DNA of 64,000 nucleotides. Source: CAVSWT01 sp963731745. GTDB lineage: Bacteria > Bacteroidota > Ignavibacteria > Ignavibacteriales > Ignavibacteriaceae. The notes under the pieces were generated by a model, which saw only the letters and a list, made by a program, of their open reading frames with translations, was not told the DNA's origin and did not search any database. Shown piece by piece: positions 17,494-25,818 of the stretch. Within the stretch, counting starts at the first letter, position 1. The number at the start of each line of letters is the position of its first letter. Both the position numbers and the translations under genes were made by a program. The stretch is taken from positions 1-64,000 of the forward strand of contig CAVSWT010000002.1 of assembly GCA_963731745.1 (NCBI GenBank), given 5' to 3'.

Positions 17494-18483
17494 ATATTTT
17501 TTATTATTTTGGCATTAACTGCTCATTCGATTTTAGCGCAGCCGAAATTCAGCAGCATAAGTTCCATGCCCGGAGCCTTTAGCCGAATCGGTTTTGGAGC
17601 TAGAGGAATTGGAATGGGCAACGCTATGTCTGCAATAACGGAAGGTAATTTAGTTTCATATTACAATCCTGCTGTTATTATATTTCAACAAAATAATTCT
17701 ATACAAACTTCTTATTCATTTTTATCATTAGATCGTTCACTTAACTTTTTAAATTATACACGAAAATTTGATTTATTTTCTTCCAAAGATTCATCACATA
17801 TTTCCAGCCCGCAATCCAGTGCGGGTGTAAGTCTTGGAATTATAAATTCAGGTGTAGGTAAAATCGATGGCAGGGATGGGAATGATTTACAAACCGGTGA
17901 ATTATCAACTTCAGAAAATCAATTCTTTTTAGGACTTGCTAAATCATTTTCCTCGAAATTTTCATTAGGCTTAGAGGTTAAATTTTATTATTATAAATTT
18001 TACAAGGACATAAAAGCATCCGGCTTTGGGCTTGATATTGGGGCCCTGTATAAAATTAATGAACAATTTAATGTTTCATTTGTAATAACAGATATCAATT
18101 CAAAATATAAATGGGATTCCGGTTCGATATACGGCCAGGATGGAACAAATACAACAGATAACTTTCCTAACCTAAGAAAAATTGGAGTTGGTTATACTAA
18201 TAAAGATCTTGGACTTTTGGCTTCTATTGAATTGGAAAACAGCAACGCTCAATCAAATATTTTACGAGCCGGAATAGAGTATAATGTATATGATAAATTA
18301 TATTTGAGAGGCGGGTTAGATCAGTTTAATTTAAGTAATTCCGATCAGCCTGCTAAACCTGCTGTGGGATTTTCTTTCATTCAAAATTTTGGAAATGTTG
18401 ATTTTGCTGTTGACTATGCATTTATGATTGAACAATATTCTCCTCAAGACAGGCATATTGTCGGCGTGAATGTTATATTTTGA
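17494..18483 (+). CDS. PorV/PorQ-type outer-membrane protein, start region damaged or miscalled
   Basis: A barrel of the PorV/PorQ family: RIGFGARGIGMGNAMSAI followed by YYNPA are its hallmarks, and the end closes in strands (DYAFMIEQY, HIVGVNVIF). In T9SS such proteins carry cargo to the attachment complex. The first ordinary start in this frame is TTG 17509, which would halve the signal peptide. The frame is open back to 17488 and reads a good signal peptide from the ATA at 17494. A ribosome-binding site (AAGAGG, 17473-17478) precedes TTG 17484, which is one base out of frame. With one base fewer the gene would start MRKIFFIILALTAHSILAQ. The start given is therefore approximate. Confidence 0.75.
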   Translation: MFFIILALTAHSILAQPKFSSISSMPGAFSRIGFGARGIGMGNAMSAITEGNLVSYYNPAVIIFQQNNSIQTSYSFLSLDRSLNFLNYTRKFDLFSSKDSSHISSPQSSAGVSLGIINSGVGKIDGRDGNDLQTGELSTSENQFFLGLAKSFSSKFSLGLEVKFYYYKFYKDIKASGFGLDIGALYKINEQFNVSFVITDINSKYKWDSGSIYGQDGTNTTDNFPNLRKIGVGYTNKDLGLLASIELENSNAQSNILRAGIEYNVYDKLYLRGGLDQFNLSNSDQPAKPAVGFSFIQNFGNVDFAVDYAFMIEQYSPQDRHIVGVNVIF

Positions 18484-18565
18484 TTGAGAGATTAACAGCT
18501 TAAAAAACTATATCTTAAATACGAGCTTTAATAGATATATAAAAATAAATATTTAATAGAATACT

Positions 18566-18573
18566 TAAATTTG
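18566..18573 (+). promoter_or_regulatory. Candidate Bacteroidota -7 box (TAAATTTG)
   Basis: It matches TAnnTTTG and lies 33 nt before the ATG at 18606. No clear TTTG/TTG -33 element is visible at the right distance, so this is a weak call. Confidence 0.3.
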
Positions 18574-18605
18574 TAAAAACAATTTGACAATTAAACAATT
18601 TACTA

Positions 18606-19502
18606 ATGTATAAAACAACACTTTTAATAATTATCGCAGCATCTCTAATGTTTCCGCAATCAGCGGGTAATACTGGCTTATCATTTTTAAAACTGGGATT
18701 CGGTGCAAGAAACGTTGCTATGGGTGACGCCGGGTCAGGCACTGCGAATGATGTTACTGCTTTAAATTATAATCCAGCTAACCTTGCCGGGATTGAAAAC
18801 ACTCAACTTACATTCATGCATAATTCATGGATTCAAGATATTAGAAGTGAACTAGGCGGAGTAAAATTCAATTTATTCAGTTTGCCATTTGCTATTGGCT
18901 TTAACGTAACTACAATAAGCGATATACAGATTAGAGAAATTGCGGGAGATCCAATATCAACCTTTAACGCAAATTATTTTAGCGGCAGTTTATCTACCGG
19001 TTTCTTCTTAAGCGATAACCTAGCTTTTGGAACAACTATAAGATATTTATACGAAGGAATACTTAATGATGAAGGCGAAGGTTTTGGCTTTGATTTTGGC
19101 TTAAGGTACAAAACGAATATCGACGGATTATTTGCTTCAGCGGTAATTAAAAATTTAGGTTCAATGTCTCCGCTTAGAAATGAAAAAACAAAACTGCCAT
19201 CAGAAATCAGAATTGGGCCTGCTTATCAATTCTCGTTCTCTGATAATTTGTTTAAAATGTCTACTGCAGGAGAGTTTCAAAAATATTTAGACACTGACGA
19301 CATTCATTTTAATCTTGGTGCGGAAGTTTTATACAATGATATTTTTGCCGTCAGAGCTGGTTATCAAACTGGCTACATTTCAAAAGGGCTTACTGTAGGA
19401 GCCGGTATTCACTGGGGAAATTTAATTTTTGATTATGCCTTATCGCCTTTATCTATCGGGTTAGGAACAGGCAATTCTATTTCATTAAGTTTTAGTTTTT
19501 AA
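18606..19502 (+). CDS. PorV/PorQ-type outer-membrane protein
   Basis: 298 residues. A signal peptide (cleaved near MFPQSAG) is followed by the family signature LKLGFGARNVAMGDAGSGTANDVTALNYNPANL. Repeated amphipathic strands run to a C-terminal SLSFSF. It is closest to PorV, the outer-membrane shuttle for T9SS cargo. It lies 120 bp after another PorV-like gene, and the two share only the general family pattern, so they are not a recent duplication. It is probably the last gene of this secretion module. Confidence 0.88.
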   Translation: MYKTTLLIIIAASLMFPQSAGNTGLSFLKLGFGARNVAMGDAGSGTANDVTALNYNPANLAGIENTQLTFMHNSWIQDIRSELGGVKFNLFSLPFAIGFNVTTISDIQIREIAGDPISTFNANYFSGSLSTGFFLSDNLAFGTTIRYLYEGILNDEGEGFGFDFGLRYKTNIDGLFASAVIKNLGSMSPLRNEKTKLPSEIRIGPAYQFSFSDNLFKMSTAGEFQKYLDTDDIHFNLGAEVLYNDIFAVRAGYQTGYISKGLTVGAGIHWGNLIFDYALSPLSIGLGTGNSISLSFSF

Positions 19503-19672
19503 CTAACTTATCACACTGTTGAAATTAACATATTATACAATTTAATTTTATAATATTTATTTCTGCCAACATAAACGTAATAGTTTATCTTATTATAAAA
19601 TGTTTTGTTGAAATTATTTAATAATATTTGTTTTGCATTTTACAATATTAATAACATCTATCTGCTTCCTTG

Positions 19673-20686
19673 ATGAATGAAGAGAAATTATTAAAGGAAT
19701 ATTTTGCGTTAGTTCCCAATCTAAAAAAGGTTTATGTAGTTCCTCTCTCAAATCCCGAAAATAAAAATACTGATTACTTATACCAATTCTATAAAGAAAT
19801 CATAGAAGGAAATGCCGGCAAATTAAGAATAGAATTTCTTTCAGTCTATCTTCATTTTAAAATATTTGTTAAAAAACTTTACCATGAAAATAATCTACTT
19901 CATTATCATTGGTTTGAGGTAACTGATTTAAAATCTCTATCCGGAAGTTTTTGGAAAATATTTTGGGTATCCTTTTACAAGATAATTGGCGGGAAAATTG
20001 TCTGGACAATTCACAATAAATTTCCACACTCAAATAAATACAAATTTCTAAACAATGTTTTCCTCAGATATTTAGCAAAAATTTCAAATAGGCTTCACGT
20101 TCATTGTGAGTCGGCTGTTAAAATTATGTCTCCAATTTTAAAAGTTCCCGAATCAAAATTCTTTATTGTGAAGCATCCAGATTTCAAAGTGGAAATATTT
20201 GATAGGCAAAAGTCTGAAAAGTTAATGCAGCAGAAATTTCCCCAAGTCAAAATTGATTACAATAAAAAAATATTTTTAGCTTTTGGCGCAATTGCTGAAT
20301 ACAAGGGACTTTTAGAAATTATAAATTTGTTAAATGAAATTAGCAATTCGATTTTAATTATTGCCGGTTCAGTAAAAAAGGGAAGTGAAGCTTATTTCAA
20401 AAAGATGGAAGCTGCTTCAAAGAATAAGGATAATATTATTATAATAAGTAAATTTATCAGCGAGGAAGAAATAAATTTATTATTCGGCATAACTGATTTT
20501 GTAATTTTTAATTTTGATGATATTCTTACTTCCGGCAGTGTAATATTGGCTTTGAATTACAATAAAAAAGTAATTGCACCGGCAATGGGATGCATAAAAG
20601 ATATTCGTAATGATAATTTAATTTTATTCGAAAAGTTAAGTGCCGATTCTAATTTAGAAAAAGTCTTAAACAATTTAGTTAAGTAG
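19673..20686 (+). CDS. Glycosyltransferase, GT-B type
   Basis: About 337 residues, starting at ATG 19673 (TTG 19670 directly before it is also possible). It has a two-lobe GT-B look: an N-terminal half with LLHYHWFEVTD and KIVWTIHNKFPHS, and a C-terminal half with KKIFLAFGAIAEYKGL, a nucleotide-sugar fold start. The end (DDILTSGSVILALNYNKKVIAPAMGCIKDI) matches the GT4 donor-binding region. Donor and acceptor are unknown. It is the first gene of the glycan locus, three bases before wecB. Confidence 0.82.
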   Translation: MNEEKLLKEYFALVPNLKKVYVVPLSNPENKNTDYLYQFYKEIIEGNAGKLRIEFLSVYLHFKIFVKKLYHENNLLHYHWFEVTDLKSLSGSFWKIFWVSFYKIIGGKIVWTIHNKFPHSNKYKFLNNVFLRYLAKISNRLHVHCESAVKIMSPILKVPESKFFIVKHPDFKVEIFDRQKSEKLMQQKFPQVKIDYNKKIFLAFGAIAEYKGLLEIINLLNEISNSILIIAGSVKKGSEAYFKKMEAASKNKDNIIIISKFISEEEINLLFGITDFVIFNFDDILTSGSVILALNYNKKVIAPAMGCIKDIRNDNLILFEKLSADSNLEKVLNNLVK

Positions 20687-20689
20687 TAA

Positions 20690-21829
20690 ATGAAAAAAAT
20701 ACTTGTTGTATTTGGCACCAGGCCAGAAGCTATAAAATTGGCTCCAGTAATTAGGCAGTTAAAAAAAGAAAAGTCATTTAATACATATATTTGTTCTACC
20801 GGCCAGCATAAAGAAATGGTAAAGCAAGTTCTTGATATTTTTCAGATAAGCCTAGATTATGATATGAATATCATGAAAAAGAATCAAGACTTATTTGAAA
20901 TTACATCTAACTCAATTTCTAAATTCAAAAAAGTTTTTGATGAAGTTAAACCGGATTTACTTGTTGTTCAAGGTGATACTACTACGGCATTTACAGCTTC
21001 ACTTGCGGCATATTATAACAAAATCAGAATTGCTCATGTGGAAGCCGGATTGAGAAGCTTCAACAAATTCCATCCTTATCCTGAAGAAATAAATAGAACT
21101 TTTATCACTTTATTAACTGACTATCATTTTGCTCCAACAAAAGCTTCAGCAGAAAATCTATTAAATAATGGTGTGAAAAAACAAAATATTTTTAATGTTG
21201 GGAATACAGTTATAGATTCTCTAAACGATGCTAAGAAAAAAATAGAAAGCAAAAAATTATCAATCCAAATAGAGAAAAGTCTTTCAACATATTTGCCGGA
21301 AAATTTTTATGACAAAAAATTTATTTTAATCACATTGCATCGCAGAGAAAAGTTCGGCGAAGAATTTCAGAAGATGCTGACAGTAATAAAAGAATTAGCA
21401 AAAAAATATGATTACAATTTTGTTTATCCTGTTCATTTAAATCCAAATGTGCGGACGCCTGTTAACCAAATATTAAAAAATCTTAGCAATGTCTTTCTTT
21501 TCCCTCCATTAGATTATTTATCTTTTACGTATTTGATGAGTAAATGTCATTTCATTATAACTGATTCCGGCGGGATTCAGGAGGAAAGTTTTGTATTTAA
21601 AAAACCTTTAATTGTAATGCGGGATGTAACCGAAAGAAAGGAAGCGATAGAGTCGGGCTATGCTTTTTTAACCGGGAGCAATTCACAAAAAATAAAAAAT
21701 ACTTTTCAACTTGTGGTTAAAAAATTAGATAATGGCCATAACTTTTTTAAGGGAAAAAATCCTTTTGGTGACGGTAAATCTTCAGAAAGAATTATAAAAA
21801 TTCTAAAAAGAGAATTAGATAAAACTTGA
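20690..21829 (+). CDS. wecB: UDP-N-acetylglucosamine 2-epimerase (non-hydrolysing)
   Basis: 379 residues. Motifs in order: VVFGTRPEAIKLAPVI, CSTGQHKEM, VVQGDTTTAFTASLAA, HVEAGLRSFNKFHPYPEEINR, TLHRRE and ITDSGGIQEE. The enzyme interconverts UDP-GlcNAc and UDP-ManNAc, supplying ManNAc-type sugars for surface polysaccharide. Length is normal. It sits between a glycosyltransferase and a flippase gene with gaps under 10 bp, so it belongs to one glycan operon. Confidence 0.95.
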   Translation: MKKILVVFGTRPEAIKLAPVIRQLKKEKSFNTYICSTGQHKEMVKQVLDIFQISLDYDMNIMKKNQDLFEITSNSISKFKKVFDEVKPDLLVVQGDTTTAFTASLAAYYNKIRIAHVEAGLRSFNKFHPYPEEINRTFITLLTDYHFAPTKASAENLLNNGVKKQNIFNVGNTVIDSLNDAKKKIESKKLSIQIEKSLSTYLPENFYDKKFILITLHRREKFGEEFQKMLTVIKELAKKYDYNFVYPVHLNPNVRTPVNQILKNLSNVFLFPPLDYLSFTYLMSKCHFIITDSGGIQEESFVFKKPLIVMRDVTERKEAIESGYAFLTGSNSQKIKNTFQLVVKKLDNGHNFFKGKNPFGDGKSSERIIKILKRELDKT

Positions 21830-21836
21830 ATCAATA

Positions 21837-23241
21837 TTGAATAGAAATTTAAAAAATATAATTTCTCTTTTTTCAATAGAATTTATTGCAAGGCTTCTCG
21901 GCTTGCTTGCGGTTACTTATCTTGCCAGGGTTCTAGGTAAATCAAATTTCGGTGTTATAAATATTGGACTTGCCGTATTAAGTTATGCAATGATTATTGG
22001 GAACGGCGGGTTAACATTGTTGGGTACCCGAAAAGTTGCAGGTAATGTAAATAGTATCGAAAAACTAACCGGTAATATTCTTTTAACCAGAATAACATTT
22101 GCTGCATTAATCTTTATTATATCGGTCACCGCAGTTTATCTGTTAGTTCAGTCAGAAGAAGTGGCTTACACAATAATAGCTTATTTATTCTTTTTATTTC
22201 CAAATGCAATTTTGCTTAGAATGGTTTTTTCAGGGCAAACAAAAAATGGAAATGATTGCAATTGGAAGGATTATTGGTTCGTTTTCATATTTATTATTTG
22301 TTGTATTGTTTGTCGTTCATGCAAACGATACAGTTTTAACAGGGGTTGGCTGGGTAGTCGGTGGATTGATAAACGCTGTATTTCTAATTTCAATTTTTTT
22401 AATCACTAAAAACAAAATCAAATTTAATTTTATTAATTTTAATTTGTTTACTTTATTTAAAGAATCTTATTCGCTTGGAATAGCGTCGATCATTGCACAG
22501 TTTGTAATATTGTTCCCTATTATTTATCTAGGCTATATTTCTTCAAATTCAGATGCTGGAATATACAGCGCTGCTTATAAAATTATTATAATTTTTCTTA
22601 TTGTTGATAGAGTGTTTAGCGCTTTGTTTTTTCCAAAAATTACTCAATACTATGTAACTAATCCTGAAAACCTTAGAACGATGTTTAATAAAATATTAAA
22701 AATCGTTACAGTATTTGGGCTGTGCGTTTCACTTCTCGCATTTATTGGCGGAGATATAATAGTCCGATTAATTTTTGGCAATCAATATTCCGAAGCAGTA
22801 ATAGTATTCCAAATCATGATTATCAGCTTTTTCTTTACTTTACTCAGCTCTGTTTTTTCATTTACATTTATCGGAATACATAAAGAAAAATTTTATACAA
22901 AATCATTAATAATCGGTGTAGTAATATTTTTATTATCATTAATATTATTAACCAAATATTTAGGAATAAAAGGTTCAGCTTTATCTTATTCCATATTTGA
23001 ATTAACCGTATTTGGAATTATGGCTTCTGATTTAAATAAAATATTCAGAATAAATTTTGTTAATACTGTTTTAACTCCATCAATTGCAGCCATTGTTTTC
23101 GTGATTTTAATTGTAACATTTGTTAATGCCGGTATTATAATTCAATTACTTATTTCTGTTGTCATAGGGCTGCCATTAATTGTTTTAGCTGGCCGAATAA
23201 AAATTGATGAATTAAATTTTATTAAAAGGATATTCGTCTGA
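21837..23241 (+). pseudogene. Wzx-type oligosaccharide flippase, split by a +1 frameshift
   Basis: Two frames together give a full polysaccharide-biosynthesis flippase of about 465 residues. The first part (21837 to ~22217) has FIARLLGLLAVTYLARVLGKSNFG, the usual N-terminal helices. The second part (from ~22206) has LEWFFQGKQKMEMIAIGRI, GIASIIAQ and the remaining helices to IKRIFV. Dropping one base near 22215-22218 (GCTTA) restores a continuous AILLEWFFQG. The protein would move lipid-linked repeat units across the inner membrane. The start is TTG 21837 inside a run of glycan genes. It may be an error, a pseudogene or a recoded gene; CTT-A-GAA at the switch resembles known +1 shift sites. 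Confidence 0.8.
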
Positions 23242-24789
23242 ACTTAAGTGTTTGCATAACATCTTTAAAACCTTACTGGGAGATACTCCTTCAGCAAATA
23301 GGCATTCCATTTAAAATTATCAGAGAAGATGATCCGTTTAATGAAAATCTGATACCAGTTTTAATACTTAGCGATAAAAAAAGTAATAATGAAAAAGTTT
23401 TAAACTATATTAAAAACGGCGGTTGTGTTTTAACTGAAGCAGATATTGCTGAAACGCTTTTAAAAATTAAAACAAAAAAAATATATATTAAGTTTATCCA
23501 ACCAGACATAGATGAAATTTTTAATCAAAATATTATATGTGATATTTTTAAAAATTGCAAAGTGGCGTATGATGCTAATCTTTTGCCGAACCAAAATGGT
23601 GTAAACACTGCCTACTCAACTAAAATCGGGAAGGGGAAGCTTATTGTTTTTCCGTCAGATTTTTCTTCACAGATGATTAAACATTCTGTTAAGAGAAAGA
23701 ACTTTTACACGGAATTTGGAAATATAGAAACAAACGAACGAGTGGCTTTAATTTCAAAAGGGACAATCTATCATTTAATTAAAAATGCTTTAGAAAATTT
23801 ATATCATCACAGAAATATTCCTTTTATTAATCTCTGGCAATTTCCAAATGGTGAGAGAAGCATTTTCTCTTTCAGGGTTGATACTGATTTTGGAACTTTT
23901 TCTCAACTAAAAAACTTATATGATTTATTTAGTGAAAATAAAATTTCGGCTACATGGTTTCTTGAAACAAACTCTATAGGGAGTGACATCAAAAATTTGT
24001 ACAAAGGATTTACCAATCAAGAAATTGGTTTGCATTGTCGTCGACATAGAGTATTTGATAATTATAACGACAATTATGAAAATATAAAATTAGGAATTGA
24101 AGATTTAAAAACTATAAACAGTGAACCAATCGGTTTTGCTGCTCCATTTGGAGAGTGGAATGAAGATTTAAATAAATCTTTAGAAGAATTAGACTTTAAT
24201 TACTCATCAGAATTTAGTTATGCTTATGATTGTTTTCCGTTTTATCCGGTTACTAACAATTCTTTCGGCAAGATTTTGCAAATTCCGATTCACCCGCTTA
24301 GTTTCGGCAGATTGAAATGGGGAGGACATAGCGATGAAGGAATGCTGAATTATTTTTTGAATATAATTGCGCAAAAATTAGCCTTACAAGAATCAATAAT
24401 TTTATACACTCACCCGGGTGAAGAGAGATTAAATATATTAGATGAAATCTTCAAAAAAATTAATTCTTTTAAATATTCCTATTTTAACGTTTGAAAAATT
24501 TTATGAATGGTGGAATAATAGAATTACATTAAAATGGGAAGCTGAATTTATTAATGGTGAAATTAAGATTAATAAAAATTCTGAAGATAATATATTTTGG
24601 GTAAGAACAAGTTTTCCCAATAAAGAAGTTTACCTTGCTCCAATTAGTAGTAAAGATTTGAAAATGAGAAAAATAGAGAATGCAAAATTCAAAATTGATT
24701 ATAAAACTACTCCAAATGAAATCAGAAAAACTTCTTCACGAATGATGAGGCATGATATTCTTTTCAAATATAGAAAATCAAAACAATGA
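23238..24789 (+). pseudogene. NodB-fold deacetylase-like protein, CTG start and +1 frameshift near the C-terminus
   Basis: The frame that carries the deacetylase fold is open from just after 23225. It contains no ATG, GTG or TTG until 23562. The likely start is CTG 23238, overlapping the flippase stop (CTGA), with AAAAGGA 7 nt upstream. Deacetylase marks are FRVDTDFG, the His-containing GLHCRRH, AAPFGEW and the late LYTHPGEE. At about 24475-24491 the frame should move by +1: the +1 frame continues with LTFEKFYEWWNNRITLKWEAEF and runs to 24789, a C-terminal beta domain. Joined, it is about 517 residues. It probably trims acetyl groups from the locus's glycan. Its stop overlaps the next start (ATGA). 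Confidence 0.7.
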
Positions 24790-25817
24790 AAATTTGTTTT
24801 GCTACATATGAGGGAGTGCCAATTGCCAAAGGCGGCCCTTATATAAAAATTAGTGAATGCAAAAAAGAATTGGAAATACTCGGCCACGAAGTTGAACTAT
24901 TCAATATGTGGTCATCGGTTGATAAGCTTAAAAACTTTGATGTAATGCATTTAGTCGGCTCGAATTTATCGATGTATGGCTTTGCCAGAAATTTGTTTTA
25001 TAATAATAAAAAATTTTTAGTTGAGCCTGTATTTTTTAGTTCACATTCTACAAAATTTTTAAAACGGGTAAATTCTATTGATAAATTCACAAGAAAATTA
25101 TTTCCCGGACTATGGTTCGACTATGGATTTATTAGAGATATCTGCAACTGGTCTGAATTAGTTTTGCCAAATACAACAGAAGAGAAAAATTTAATTTCTA
25201 ACGGCTTTAATATTCCGGCAAAAAAAATTAGGATTATTCCGAATGGTGTTTCTGAAAGATTCTTAAACCCCGATCCGGTATTGTTTTATAAAAAGTACGG
25301 ATTGAAAAATTTTATTTTAAATGTTGGACACATTGGTCCAAAAAGAAAGAATATGCTAGCATTAGTTAAAGCATTAGAAAACATAAATCATCCCGCAGTT
25401 ATTATTGGTAAAATGTTAGACACAGGTGAAAGTAAAGAAGTTAAGCAGCTAATTCAAAAAAATAAAAATATTTTACTGATAGATGAATTGGAAAACAATT
25501 CTGAATTACTTGCTTCTGCTTATGCTGCGTGCGATAGTTTTGTTTTACCTTCTTTATTTGAAACTCCCGGTATAGCAGCGTTGGAAGCCGCACTAAGCGG
25601 GGCTAAAATAGTAATTACTCCTTATGGCGGCACCAAAGATTATTTTAAAGATATGGCTGAATATGTAGATCCAAAGTCGGTAAAATCAATCCAAAAAGGA
25701 ATTGAAAAATCCTTAAACACTTCGAAGACAAATGCGCTGCAAAAATTTATAAAAGATAATTTCTTATGGCAGAAGGTTGCACAAAGATCTTTAGAAATTT
25801 ATAATAGTTTATCCTAG
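24786..25817 (+). CDS. Glycosyltransferase, family 4
   Basis: 343 residues, ATG overlapping the previous stop. N-terminal GT-B lobe with YEGVPIAKGGPYIKI (the glycine-rich acceptor loop) and HLVGSNLS. C-terminal lobe with ILNVGHIGPKRKN, then FVLPSLFETPGIAALEAALSGAKIV, which carries the conserved E-x7-E pattern of GT4 donor binding, and TPYGGTKDYF. Retaining sugar transfer to a lipid-linked glycan is the likely role. One base separates it from the next gene. Confidence 0.88.
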   Translation: MKICFATYEGVPIAKGGPYIKISECKKELEILGHEVELFNMWSSVDKLKNFDVMHLVGSNLSMYGFARNLFYNNKKFLVEPVFFSSHSTKFLKRVNSIDKFTRKLFPGLWFDYGFIRDICNWSELVLPNTTEEKNLISNGFNIPAKKIRIIPNGVSERFLNPDPVLFYKKYGLKNFILNVGHIGPKRKNMLALVKALENINHPAVIIGKMLDTGESKEVKQLIQKNKNILLIDELENNSELLASAYAACDSFVLPSLFETPGIAALEAALSGAKIVITPYGGTKDYFKDMAEYVDPKSVKSIQKGIEKSLNTSKTNALQKFIKDNFLWQKVAQRSLEIYNSLS

Positions 25818-25818
25818 C

